Part shown: positions 30,560 through 42,232 of the stretch, piece by piece
Numbering within the stretch: the stretch's first letter is position 1
Layout of the letters: every line of letters begins with the position of its first letter
NCBI GenBank assembly: GCA_005784505.1
Contig: VCAZ01000012.1
Span: 3,229,011-3,293,010 of the forward strand
Length of the DNA stretch: 64,000 nt
Direction of reading: 5' to 3'
Origin: Bagarius yarrelli
Lineage: Eukaryota; Chordata; Actinopteri; Siluriformes; Sisoridae
Notes under the pieces: model-generated
Seen by the model: only the letters and a program-made list of their open reading frames with translations
What the model was told of the DNA's origin: nothing
Database searches by the model: none
Position numbers and translations under genes: made by a program

Positions 30560-33500
30560 TCTTGTTTAACTGATGAAAGTTTTGGCACATCCAACTGGTA
30601 ATTTCTCATCTATACATTTGCAGAGGGAGTCGATGGGGCTGTAGTCATTTGGTGATAAGAAAAGGTAAACCTGGGTATCATCTGCATAGCTGTAATAGGC
30701 AATTTGGTTATTTTCTTTATTTGACTCAGCGGTAGCATACACAGGTTTAACAAGAGTGGTGCAAGAATTGAGCCTTGTGGGACTCCGCATATCAAAAAAC
30801 GTTCACTTGGACGTATGGTCTCCTATACTCACATAAAAACCTCTCCCTTTTAGGTATGACCTAAACCATTTGAGGTTTATCCCAGAAAGCTTGACCCAGT
30901 TTTATAGTCTCTATAGAAGTGCGTCATGATCGAAAGTGTTAAATGCAGCACTGAGATCTAGAAGTACAAGCACTGATATTTTGCCAAAATCAGAATTAAT
31001 CGAATATCATTTATTATCTTTGTGATGTGGTCGGAAACCGGATTGAAAATTGTCCAGGTGTCCATTTGAGATTAAGTATTTGTTTAGCTGGTTAAAAACA
31101 ACCTTTTTAATTATCTTGCAAATAAAAGGAAGATTTGATGTTGGTCTATAGTTGCCCAGTATTATGTTATCCAGATTACTCTTTTTTAGAAACAACCGCT
31201 GTTTTTAAAGAGTTTGAAAAAGTCCCAGAAAGAAGTGAGGTGTTTTTTTTTTTTAATTTTGCTATTAATTTCTTCAAAGACAGATATACTTTTTGAAATT
31301 GTGGTGGAATCTGTGTAGTCTCTGGATAATTTAAGTATGTGTTAATTGCATTTCTGATATTATTGATCTCAGAAAAGAAGGAAGCGAATTCATTGCATTT
31401 GCTGTCAGAGAGCATTTCACTGGGAATGTGATTTTGGGGGTTTGTTAGTCTCTCAACATTAGATTAGATTAGGTTCAACTTTATTGTCATTGTGCAAGGT
31501 ACATGTACAGAGCCGATGAAATGCAGTTAGCATCTAACCAGAAATGCATAAGTGGCTTATTTACAATAAATAGCAGTGTAATAAATAAGGGTATGAGGTT
31601 GATAATTACAGAGGTGGGTAAATAATGTACATAAGGTGCAGTAGTGTCTATATATGGTATATATGGTATCTATAGATATGATACGGGTATAGCAGGCAAA
31701 GAATGAAATAATGGGTATATACATATGGATATGCACATATACAAGTGTTGTATGATACAGTAAATACAGAGTAAATATGGATGGAATATACAGAAGTGTA
31801 TGATAGATAGTTATGGATGTATTAAACAGTAAATACAGAGTAAATATGGATATAGAGAATATAGAGGTGTAACAATAGGTAGTTATGGATGGTGCAAAGA
31901 TGCGTAATAAAGTAGTGAAAAGTACAGAAAGTGGCAGTGCAGTAGTAATTAATACTGTATATCAGCTGTTCAGTGCAGAAACAGCCACAGGAAAGAAGCT
32001 GTTTTTCAATCTGTTTGTGCGTGCTCTGAGGCATCGGTAGCGTCTGCCTGATTGGAAGAAGAGTGAATAGTCCGTGGTTGGGGTGGGAGGGGTCTTTGAT
32101 TATGCCTCTCGCCCTTTGCAGGCAGCGTTTTTTGTGTATATACTACAGGGTGGATAGCTGAGTGCTCTCTGAAGGGCTGTGCGGTCTGAAGCAGTGCAGC
32201 TGCTGTACCATACTGAGATGCCGTTTGTGAGGATGCCTCGTGTACTGCGGTAAAAGTTCCTTAGTATCCTGTTGCTTAGATGGGACTTTTTTAAGTCTCC
32301 TCGGAAAATATAGATGCTGTTGTGCCTTTCTGACCAGGAGAGAAGAGTTCAGAGACCAGGTGAGATCCTCAGAGATGTGGATTCCTAGGAACTTAAAGCT
32401 AGGTACAGCCGCTCTGTTGATGTGTATTGGAGGATGAGTGTGATTGCTAGCTGGTCTGAAATCCACAATGACTAATTGTATTCTTAGTGTTGATTCAGTT
32501 ATGTCCTCACACCATGCTACTAGGTGCTGGATCTCTTCCCTGTAGGCCGTGCTCCTCATACTCTGATAGCCTACCACCGTGGTGTCATCGCGAATTAACG
32601 TGCTGTTTGACGCTAGGACAGGTACGCCGTATGGGTGAAAATGGAGGTGTAGGAGAGGGGACAACACATCCCTGGGGAACCCTGGTGATGATGGTGGATT
32701 GGAGGAGTGATGTATTCATCGAACAGATGTGGTCGTTCATAAGGAAGTCAGGGGCCAATTGCAAAGATGTGTGCTATGCCGAGCGTTTCAGCTTCAAGGT
32801 TAGTTCGAAGGGCAACGTATTGAAGCTGAATAAAATCGAGAAACAGCATCCTAGCATAAGTGTCAGGGGTTGTCAAGTAGTCAGGGCAGAATACGTACTG
32901 GGAAAGGGCCTCTCAGTTGACCTATTTGGGCGATAGCAAATTGGTGAGGGTCAGTTGGGTGGAGACGGCTTTAAGATGGGTGAGGCAATCTTTCAAGCAC
33001 TTTGCGATAACAGGGTGAGTGCCAGGTTATTGGCACCCAGCTCTGGTGCTGGATCTTTCCCTGGCCGAGGTAGCAGACTTTAAAGAACTTTAACATTAAG
33101 AGTGCAATTGTTTATAAGGTTTGAGAGGATCGTCTAGCTTTGTCTAGTTCCACATTGAAAGCCTTTATAGATGATATAGTATATTTCAAGTTTATTTTTT
33201 GGCCACATCCTCTCACATCCATAATTTGTACTGCTGTTGTGTTTCTCCAAGGTGCTTTTTGCCTGCCAAGTCTTCTTACTGACTTTCGCAGGAGCAATAT
33301 CATCCATAACCCTCCAAACCCAACTGTGAGTTGCAGGAATCAAGGAGAAGATCAACAGAGCCTGCAGGTATGCTTGGTGTTAAAGATATAGCCTCATCAA
33401 TAGTGCACTAGTGTTCTCATTATTGCATTGCTTTCTGACAGAAACAGATCTTGTTGTAGTGGTAGCACAGATCAGTATCTCAAAGGAAATATAGAAGGGA

Positions 33501-33900
33501 TCAGATAGTGCTACATTCTCAATAACAATGGATGAAATGTTTTGACTCTGATGAGTAAATCTAAGGTGTGTCCAATTAAAAATTATTTGTTTTTTAGTAA
33601 ACGGATGTTTAGAAATGCCAACTTGACATCATTACTTTTAGTCCCCACAGCAATCTTTGTTTGATGCATGATAGGTCATAGATTAGACAGGTAGGCTGTA
33701 TGGCTTTAGAGGGCCTTATATTCTATCACTTAATAAAGCAGAAATAGAGAAAGCTACAGGCACATTGGTTTCCGTTGACCTGTAAACATTGTGTTTATTG
33801 CTGCTATCATAGTGGGGACCCGACACGCATCACTGAGATCTATTATTGATTGTTTTTTGTTCACCCACAGCAGAAAAAATACCAGTAACTTTCATATTGT
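30560..33900 (-). mobile_element. Decayed L2-like LINE, interrupted by a second LINE
   Basis: Minus-strand reverse transcriptase text: GNYRPTSNLPFICKIIKKVV and FQSGFRPHHKD (about 31195-31007), then SYADDTQVYLFLSPNDYSPI (about 30740-30610) with the catalytic YADD. The upstream connecting region at about 33355-33134 (DDIAPAKVSKKTW) is separated from this by the insert at 31462-33091. Multiple frameshifts are present. A remnant of the 5' end probably extends towards 33900. Confidence 0.75.
31462..33091 (-). mobile_element. Second non-LTR retrotransposon nested in the first
   Basis: Direct repeats AACATTA flank it at 31455-31461 and 33092-33098. On the minus strand the ORF at 32667-32143 encodes RT C-terminal text: a DDTTVVGYQS motif, VIVDFRPASNHTHPP, VPSFKFLGIHISEDLTWSLN and LVRKAQQHLYFPRRLKK. 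The 3' tail ends in (TAATC)n-like AGATTAGATTAGG on the plus strand. It is 5'-truncated and frameshifted. The tail contains an imperfect ~70-bp direct duplication at about 31758-31900. The clade is not firmly recognised. Confidence 0.8.
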
Positions 33901-34467
33901 TGAATATGAATCATAGGCAATAGTTTGTTTAAAGCAATAGAGTAAAAACCTTCTTACATCTTCAGCTCAAGGGTTATGGTCATGCTAGAACAGTATCTGA
34001 TCCTTTCACTCCTAGTGTGGGAACAATGCGTTATTTAACAGTTCTTCACAGAACCATGTTCCAAAAAACCTCAAGTTAAGTGTCTGTGGGTTTCTTCTAT
34101 ATGTGCAACTTCAAATGAGTCAGAAAATCATTGTAGGCAAATGATTAATATTTAGGCATTAACAATAATGATCAAGTACAATATTAGTACAGTTAGAAAT
34201 AAATTATTCATACACCTGTAAGTAGAAGTAGCAAAACATTATGTAGTATATACATCACATACACAAAACAAATTTACGCATTTACAGAAAATGGCTCATG
34301 GAGAATAATTTGCTTTGTATATTATGCATATTATTTTTTACAGACAAAATGCAAAAAATAGACATTGTTTCCTTTAGTATCTAATGTTTAGAATTTATTT
34401 TTCTTTAATGGTAGTCGTTCATGTTGTTCCCTTTAATCTTCAGAGAACCGAGGTTACATACGAACGT
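33901..34467. other. Flank between LINE remnant and Ly6-like copy C
   Basis: No gene. About 34340-34380 (TTTTTTACAGACAAAATGC, then TTGTTTCCTTTAG) aligns with about 21065-21105, showing that the 3' flanks of copies A and C were duplicated together. Confidence 0.45.
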
Positions 34468-35376
34468 TAGAGATTACAAAGGTGTGTCTGCAACATTTCC
34501 AGCCAGGTCTCTTAAGAACTCTGTTCGAATGCAGCCTTTCAATCAGATGCTAAATAAAACACATCTGAAATAAGATTGTAAGGCTTTATTGGATTAATTA
34601 TTCTATACGCATGCTCAACAAAAGTTTCTTTGTTTAAATTGATCAAAAACTTTAGGATTTTCTTTTTCTTGTACAAAAAATTAGCAGATGGCAAAATTAA
34701 TATTCTACATAGACCACAAATTTGCTATAGAAAAAAATATTTAATGTTCATTTAAAATTTATTAATAGCCTGCTGTTTTAGAGGCTACACATGATATCAT
34801 TATGCTTAAAGTTTAGTAATACTTACATCTGGTGTAACAGGCCTGCTGAACCTGGCTGTTACAATGCAGGACCTGTTCCTAACCATGATGAAATCCTCCC
34901 CATAGCAGTCGATCTTAAATTCTGCTGAAATACCTGTGGATCATAAATTACCACTCTAAGGGATACAAATCATCTACAGAGATTAAAGATGTAATTGTCT
35001 TGTTGTTGGTAGATTAACACACCCCAGTATTACACAAGGACCAAGCCAGGTGTTGAGATGTGATCAGAAAAACAGTTATAACATCCAGGATAATATCATT
35101 TGAACTAGTTACTATTTTATATTCAGTATCTGTTTAAACAAATATTGACATGCAGTATTATCATTTGTTGAGTAATCATTACAAGTTGTATTGTGCTGAA
35201 TAGATACAAATGAAGAAATTGTTTAAAATAAATTATTTTAGTCCATCTTTGGTCTTATATTAGTAAATAGAAAAATAGTTTTCTGTGACCTCTAGAATAA
35301 TATTGACTAAATTTTAATTACCAATAGTATTTAGGCATAGTGGCAGCAGAACAAACAGCAGGAACCAGGCCTTCAT
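34468..35376 (-). pseudogene. Ly6-like gene, decayed copy C
   Basis: The exons are 35376-35322 (ATG; signal peptide MKAWFLLFVLLPLCLNTIG), 34933-34827 and 34549-34468, with GT-AG junctions and the same phases as copy A. Exon 2 keeps AEFKIDCYGEDFIMVRN. A one-base deletion after AGGAAC then shifts the frame relative to copy A, losing the second and third conserved Cys. Exon 3 aligns base by base with copy A (CCTGGCTGGAAATGTTGC) but has an early in-frame TGA in the ancestral frame and an altered CC....CN ending. It lacks the 47-bp duplication of copy A. Secreted Ly6-type ancestry is clear; current coding ability is doubtful. Confidence 0.7.
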
Positions 35377-36379
35377 TTTTGCTCTCTATTACTGCTCTGT
35401 TTGCTTCAAAATACTGTATACATAGAAAATGGACAGAACAAGACACATGTTGCTGAACCCACACAAACAGTGCAAAAAAGATTGTTAGAATTATGTAACC
35501 TCAATTTCCCAACACTCTGCTTTAAATAAAAAAAATGTAATTATTTGCTAATCTTTTAATCCATATTTTTTTAGTAACCAGCAACTTAAACTAATCTGGG
35601 AAATATCTTACAATAATTTAGTAAATAATAATAATCAATCGTTTAATTAAAAAATTAAAATAATCCGACTTACAATTCGGTGTTGTGTGTCCCCTCTGAA
35701 ATGATGAAGGCTGATTTTATGAGAACTCACATCTTATATAGATGCTAGGTGTCCACATTAGGTAAGAAAAGGTGAGTTGTTCTGTTTACCACTGTTTACA
35801 CACAACATTACAGGCACCCTGACTGACTCAATGTCAGTAATAGATTTACATCCAAACATATGCAATTAAAGGCATAATAGATAGAGCAAGCAAATGTGAG
35901 GAAAAACCTATACAGAAATCTGAATCTTATTCAATTTGATCAAACAGTAACAACAATCAAAAGCAGAGTAAAATACAAAAGATATGGCTTTGACAAAAGT
36001 GTGTTTTGAAAAACCCAGAGTTAAATGGGCACTCAATTTTGGGCACTCTGAAAGTATATTAGGTTGAACCTGCTCCACACCTATTTTGCACTGTTACTAC
36101 CAATAAAACCCCCAAAGTGCATGGGCCCTAAGTGATGGGCCTTAGAATTGTCCCAAAACCAGCCCAGTCCCCTACAATACACAACTATCAGAGAAACCCG
36201 GGCATGATACCAACATTTCCTAATACCTTTGGTATTTACAAAAAATAAGAAAGCCTTTTAAAGGGGTGATCACTTCTATAAAAAAAATGCTACAACTAAA
36301 CTGTCATAAACAAAAAAGAAATATTATTTACTTGAGGCCATTGTGTAATATATAAGCACACCTTTTAAGTATGGCAAAA

Positions 36380-36960
36380 GGATTGGAGGAAAGGTATTAA
36401 ACCTAAAAAAAAATAGGTCCACAACAGAAAAAAAGTCTTGAGGCAGACCTGCCTTGTGTTTGAGCGGATGGGACAAGTCGTGTGGTACTTGTAGATCTCA
36501 GGGAGCCTGGGCTCTGCGAGGAGTGTGAGTGTTGGAGGTTGCAGCTCGTTTTGTCTTGTAGGCTCGATTAGTATTTTGAAACTGATGCGTGCAGCTACAT
36601 GAAGCCATTTGAGGGAGTGCAGCAGTGGAGTGGTGTGTGAAAACTTTGGTAGGTTGAAAACAACACGTGCAGCTGAATTCTGAATCATTGGCAGGGAAAG
36701 AATTGCACTTAGATGTAGGCCTGCCAAGAGCGAGTTGCAGTAGTCTACTTTGAAAATTACAAGAGACTGCAAAAGCAACTGAGTGGCCTGAGTAGATAAG
36801 AATTGTCAAATCCTCCTGATGTTATGGAGGATAAACCTGCAGGATCGTGTTAAGTTAGCAACATGTGAGGAAAAGGATAATTGATTGTCCATAGTTACCC
36901 CAGGTTGCGAATTGTTGTCTATAACCTAGGAGTGACACAATTATTAAAAGTATAAGACCT
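36380..36960 (-). mobile_element. L2-like LINE, RT C-terminal fragment
   Basis: The minus strand reads KVDYCNSLLAGLHLSAILSL, MIQNSAARVVFNLPKFSHTT and LLHSLKWLHVAARISFKIL. This is the classic post-RT region of fish L2/CR1-type LINEs. It is heavily frameshifted and incomplete at both ends. Confidence 0.85.
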
Positions 36961-37984
36961 GCAGTGGGCCATTATAACCATCACATACAAAAATAGTTTA
37001 TCTAAGATCTAAGCTCAAAAGAAAACACATCTTTATCTGATCTTTGACTTTAGTGAGTAAAACTAATGCCTCTTCTTAAGTAAAAGTGCACAGATGTGAT
37101 AATTACAGGCTACAGAAATAATGCATTATTAATTAGAACCCATGTTAGAAATGAATAATTTTTAAGTTCAAAAGTTCAAGTCTACAGTAACCGTTGCTTA
37201 AACAATTTCTGAGCTATGTGTTCTTCACCATAGCCGGTACATTTCTTAGTATATGTACGTTACTGTAAATAGATCAGTAAGATAAACCCTCAGCACTTGT
37301 GCGCAGGAAATACAAATGCTAGATCTTTTTTGTTCACCCATATCACTTTTGTTGGTCTAAACTGCATTAGCTGTAGATGATATCTTTTTTACGTATGTAC
37401 ATAAACTTAGCTATGACCTAATGATACTTGGGACAAGTAAAAATTCCAGAGTTTAGGGACTTACTTTTTATTGTTTAGGGTCACATAACTGTTATAACTA
37501 CATAATATAATCAATTAAATTTTTTACACAATCGGCTAAATTGAGAACTGGAAAACTCACTGCAGTATAGTTCTATACAGCAACGTAAATTCACTACACG
37601 TGGTTGACTATGCATTTATTTACAGTAAAGATATATTTTAGAGATATTATTTTTAGCTTATTATAGCAATTATTATTATTATTATTAGTATTAGTAGTAG
37701 TAGTAGTAGTAGTAGCAGTAATAGTATATAGGTACAGTGTTCAAAGGTATGCTGTAGGTATTAAAAACTAAGAAAAATCTTTGTTTAAAAATTTGGACTG
37801 ATGGACTGAAACAATAAATTTGGTAAGTTCAATTCACACCACTGCCAAAATGATACTTCACAAAACACAAATTATACAAATGTTTTTAGAAAGTAAAAAA
37901 GGTGTAATAGTTCAGAATATTCCGAATATGCATTAGCATGATTGGCATGAATGTGGTTTTTGTATATGGACTCTGGTCATCAGC
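36961..37984. other. AT-rich intergenic stretch
   Basis: No gene seen. An ATT/TAG trinucleotide microsatellite lies at about 37670-37717. Confidence 0.5.
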
Positions 37985-40215
37985 TTTCGTTGATGTGCCA
38001 TGCATCACTTGCGAGGCACTTACCATCAGCACGTCCGAGCAGGCTTTCCAACCCTTCTTAGTATCGTACCCGCCATGGCCATCTTGCAGGTCTACCAGGC
38101 ACAAGCATTAAAAAGAGCTGCAGGAGGAGAGCCAAACCAGAGCTCCTGCAGGAACTGCGCTCTGTGTCCGATTAAAATCCTCTAGGCTATGCAGGTCACA
38201 GCACAGGCTCTGGAAAGAGCAAAGGCCATGCAAGTGGTCCAGAAACACCACCTATGGCTAAACCTGGCTGACTTGCGGAAAGAGGAGAAGGTTCGCTTTC
38301 TCGACGCCCCCATCTCGCAGCAGTTCTCCACGGTGAAGAAGCAGACAGAGTGTTTAATCCAGCCAGCAGGTTCTGTCTTCTCTCTTTTGTAGACAGCCTC
38401 CTGCAAGGGCTGCTGCAGCCCCAAAACAATTGGGACCCTTACTTAGAACCCTTATAAGGCTTTGAAGCATCCCTGACACGGGCGACACAGGTAGGAGGAC
38501 ACAGACTGATTTGGCTGCTCCTGGGGGGAGATGGTGTCAAGCTCCTATCTCACATCGCCTAGTCACAAAAAGAGAAAAGTCCTTTTCCACTGTGTCAAAC
38601 CTCTAGCATGATACAACTGGCCAGTCTGGGTGTCATCATGCTGAAACCTGGTCCGGTCTAGTCAGGTCCGGTCTGAGTATGGGTCTCCCTGTTCAGCCAG
38701 CCTGGCTGCCGCTCGCCCCACTCAATGCATGGGGTTCAGCAGACTCGGCTGCCGCATCCATCAGTGGCGCCAGCCACGGGCCCTATGGGGAAGTTGTGCA
38801 GTGGCAAGGATGTTCGACCTCCATCCACTGCATCTACACCAGTTAGCCACAGTGACCCCACCCAGGGTACTCTGAGTGTGTCTCTGTGGGAACCACTGGT
38901 GAAGTATCTGGGGGCTTGGGGAAGCCTTTTAGTACCTCCCAGTGACTCCTCGAACCTATCTGGCTCGGCTATGTGATTCAGTTTGCCCGGCGCCCGCCCA
39001 GGTTCAGGGGCATCCGTGAGGATTCAGTCAGAGACAAGAGTGCTGCTGCACGGCATGCAGAGGTTGAAAAAGGGACAAGATTGAGCTGGTCACCCAGGCT
39101 GAGATGAAGCAGGGGTTTTACAGCCTATAGTTCATTGTACCGATGAAAGGGGGAGCAAGGGGGATCTAAAGAGGCTAAACTAGGCCCTTCAGGCACGACA
39201 GAGGTCCCTCAAGGGCGAGTGGAGGCTCCACCCACAGGTTCTGTGCGAGGACCAAGAGCAGCTGCTTCTTGTAATGCTTTACTGGCTCAACAAGACCTGG
39301 TTCTCTGAACTGGTCCTGTTGGCAGTGGCGCCCAACTTGCTGATTCCCCTAAGGAGGAACCTTCTGTCCCCAAGAAGGGGCACGATCTGGCACCCACACC
39401 CAGATCTCTGGAATCTCTCTTTACTAATGGTCCCTAAACATAACCAGGAGGACTTGAGAGATCTGTCACCCTCAGTGGTGCACACCATCATTCATCATTC
39501 GGCCTTTGTTGTGTCCGGTACGTGCCCTTCAGGCATACCTGAACTGCAATCAGAGCTTTAGATGCTCTGATCAGCTCTTTGTCTGTTACGAAGGATGGCA
39601 TAAAGGGACGACATCTCCAAGCAGAGGATCTCCCACTGAATAGTGGACGCGATCCTTGAGGCCTACCAGGCCAGGGATTTACCCTTACTCCAAGAGTGGG
39701 AGAATGAGGGAGAACATCAGCACAGGAGAACATGGCCTCACTAGCAGACATATGTAGAGGTGCAGGTTGGGCCAGGACTCATACATTCGCCAGGATTTAT
39801 AACCTACGAATGGAACCTGCGTTGAGTCTTTTGCGGTGCCCTCGACTTAGAGAAAGAGTAAGGGGTAAAGCTTCCCCCCAGCGTTCCTCCCCTTTGGCGT
39901 AGAGTTGTGCTAATTTGGTCTGCGACGCTTTGACTCGCTGGTTCCTATTAGACCCGGACACTGTCCGGCGCAATGGTGTGTAGTATAGGGACCCCTAGTG
40001 TCGTCACTCCACACAATGACGGAGTGAACAATAGAAAGGGAATGTATTGGTTATGTATGGTAACCCTCATTCCCGGATGGAGGAAAAGGAGACATTGTGT
40101 CCCTCAGGCCACGGCACCGGACTGCTCCTGGGGAGTCGTCATTCAGGACAGAACAATGAGCAGAATCGCGGCCAGTCTATTTATACCTGAAAGTCCGGGG
40201 CATGACCAGCTAATT
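37985..40215 (+). mobile_element. DIRS-type (tyrosine recombinase) retrotransposon, decayed copy 1
   Basis: A gag-like segment at 38189-38392 reads HHLWLNLADLRKEEKVRFLD, a signature of fish DIRS elements. RT-region relics follow near 39100-39180 (AGGGGTTTTACAGCC...). At about 39274-39420 comes the PLRRNLLSPRRGTIWHPHPD segment seen in the region after RNase H. A recombinase-region relic with GGTAACCCTCATTCCCGGAT marks the 3' terminal region at about 40058-40210. Internal deletions and stops abolish all frames. Fish DIRS elements are usually 5-6 kb, so this copy is severely deleted. Confidence 0.8.
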
Positions 40216-40499
40216 AATTGATTTTGCCTAGTAGAGTTAACACTTAATTGCTGATAAAGAAAACAAAACAAGGTATAAAAAGTCATTAATATTTAGTCAT
40301 ATTATAAATATTGTAAAATTGGTTTTTTATGTTTTGGGCTTCATGAGCTTTATGGATAAGCTATTTACATATATTGCATGCATGTATGCCAATGAATAAC
40401 TAAAGGTTTTCGTCCCATGACCTGGTGCTTGTACAACATGAGCTGTGATTGAAAACTAAGCCTTTTAAAAAAACGCACCACCATACAGTATAACAATGT

Positions 40500-41057
40500 T
40501 TTTTACAGGGGTAAAACAATTGTTTTTCTTGTTTCGTTTTCTGTTTCCTGTTCATGTCATGTTCCTGTTTCATGTTGTTTCATGTTTGGGTTTTACTGTA
40601 TGTTTTGTTCTTATTTAATGTTTATATTATGTTATATACAGTTATGTTTGATGCTCATCTTGTTTCATGTTTGATTGATTAAGTAAAATTTTTCATGATT
40701 ATATTTTGTTAAAGTTTCATGTTTGTGTTCATGTTCTTGTTTTTAGTTTATGTTGTTTATGTTTCTGTCTTGTCCTGTCATGTAATCTTTGTTCCTTGTC
40801 ATGTGATTTCCTTGTCCATATGCTTCCATTGGTCAGTCTTGTGTATTTATAGCCCTTGTGGTTCCCTTTGTCTTGGTTGAGGATTTTAGTTGTGTCCTTT
40901 TATCAATGTTGTGAGTTTCTTAGCTATGCTAAGCAAAGCTAAGTCAAGTCAAGTCATGTCACGCCTAAAGTAGTTTATGTTTATTGTTTTGTTCATGTTG
41001 TAAATAAACTGCACCCTTGTGGTAAAAACTACTATGCCTTAGTGGAGTCCATTACAG
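40500..41057 (+). mobile_element. Possible solo LTR or retroelement 3' region
   Basis: A T-rich segment with repeated CATGTTCCTGTTTCATG words, a TATA-like GTATTTATAGCCC at about 40846, an AATAAA-like GTAAATAAACTGC near 41000, and an end at GTGGAGTCCATTACA. That layout fits an LTR or LINE 3' UTR. No clean target duplication was found, so the call is tentative. Confidence 0.35.
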
Positions 41058-41955
41058 TAGGTTTGAGCAGCACAGTGCTTCTGTTGGCCCTCAGTAGAGT
41101 AAAGCCTGTTTTCATTAGTCCTGACCTAAATAAAAAACCACAAAGGAAATTTTTAGAGGAAAATATCTTCAAGATTTTGCTAAACAGCAGTTAATTTATA
41201 TTATATAAATATTATTATCTATTTATTTATGTATCTCTCTATTTGTCTGTCTGTCTGTCTATTTAAGGTATGCGAGTAAACATAACATTACATAAACATT
41301 AAACCTATTAGGTTTGCCATAAGTAAGCATACATAATAACATAATAAATTAGCTTATTTCTGTTTGATTAACATTTTTTATACCAATTGTTTACACTCTC
41401 ACGCAAAACGATGGTAGACTTGTCTGTATTTTTATAAAACAATTTTAGAACTGTACATAAAACTAAAAATCAGTCAGCATAAGGGTAAGTGGTTAAATGG
41501 GGGTGAATTGAAGCTGATTTAAATGAATGTTTTTAGGCAGAACTGATAATACCTGTCCTGTTTTCACATGATCTGCCAAAGTAAGTGTAGTTTAGCGAGG
41601 TTTTGCATTAATTTAATTAATTTTAATTTACAATAGATTTATTTGTATGGTGTTCTTAAGAATAGACACTTTTACAAGTAATTTTATGTTTTAATGCAAA
41701 AAAAAACCCCTAAAATGATAAAAGGTGAAGAAGCCTTAGAACAAAACAAATAAACAAAGTTTTGGTTCCTTGTCACTGTTGCCTCTGACTTGCTTAGATG
41801 GGGATTCTTAATTTACAGATACTAGTTAAACTAGTGTTTTAGTATAGCCTGAAAGCAGCTGTAAGGCATTTTTATCCTTTCTAAATAATACTATGAACAG
41901 CAACTCCATGCATCTCTAGGCTGTCCATGTGACGTAGACCGACGATCTGTCGGGG
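41058..41955. other. AT-rich stretch, no gene
   Basis: Contains a short (GTCT)n run near 41247-41262 and nothing else recognisable. Confidence 0.4.
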
Positions 41956-42232
41956 TTACCCCTGCCTTTCTTTTTGCAAGGCTAGAATAAATTCAAAGCT
42001 CAGCAGCAAGAGTTCTTACCACCACCAGTAAGAACTGCTCACATTACTTCTCTACTGCATAATCGTTACTGGCTACATGTGGCATCAAATATTCACTTTA
42101 AGATACTACTTCTAACTTTGATGTTAATTCTTTGGCCTTATGCGTTGTATTGTCTATCTTGGCATGTGCTATGTAAAGCGACCTTGAGCAATAAAAAGGT
42201 GCTATATAAATAAAACTACTTCTTCTTCTACT
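41956..42232 (+). mobile_element. L2-like LINE 3' end
   Basis: RT C-terminal relic text (AGCAGCAAGAGTTCTTACCA... TGGCTACATGTGGCATCAAA) is followed by the tail GTGCTATGTAAAGCGACCTT and GGTGCTATATAAATAAAACT, the usual end of fish L2-type LINEs. Confidence 0.8.

Noticed and set aside
32487..32936. 149-codon plus-strand open frame as a gene
   Set aside because: It lies antisense to reverse-transcriptase coding sequence of the nested LINE.
38000..38424. Overlapping short open frames as independent genes
   Set aside because: Plus-strand text matches the DIRS gag-like region; the other frames are shadows of it.
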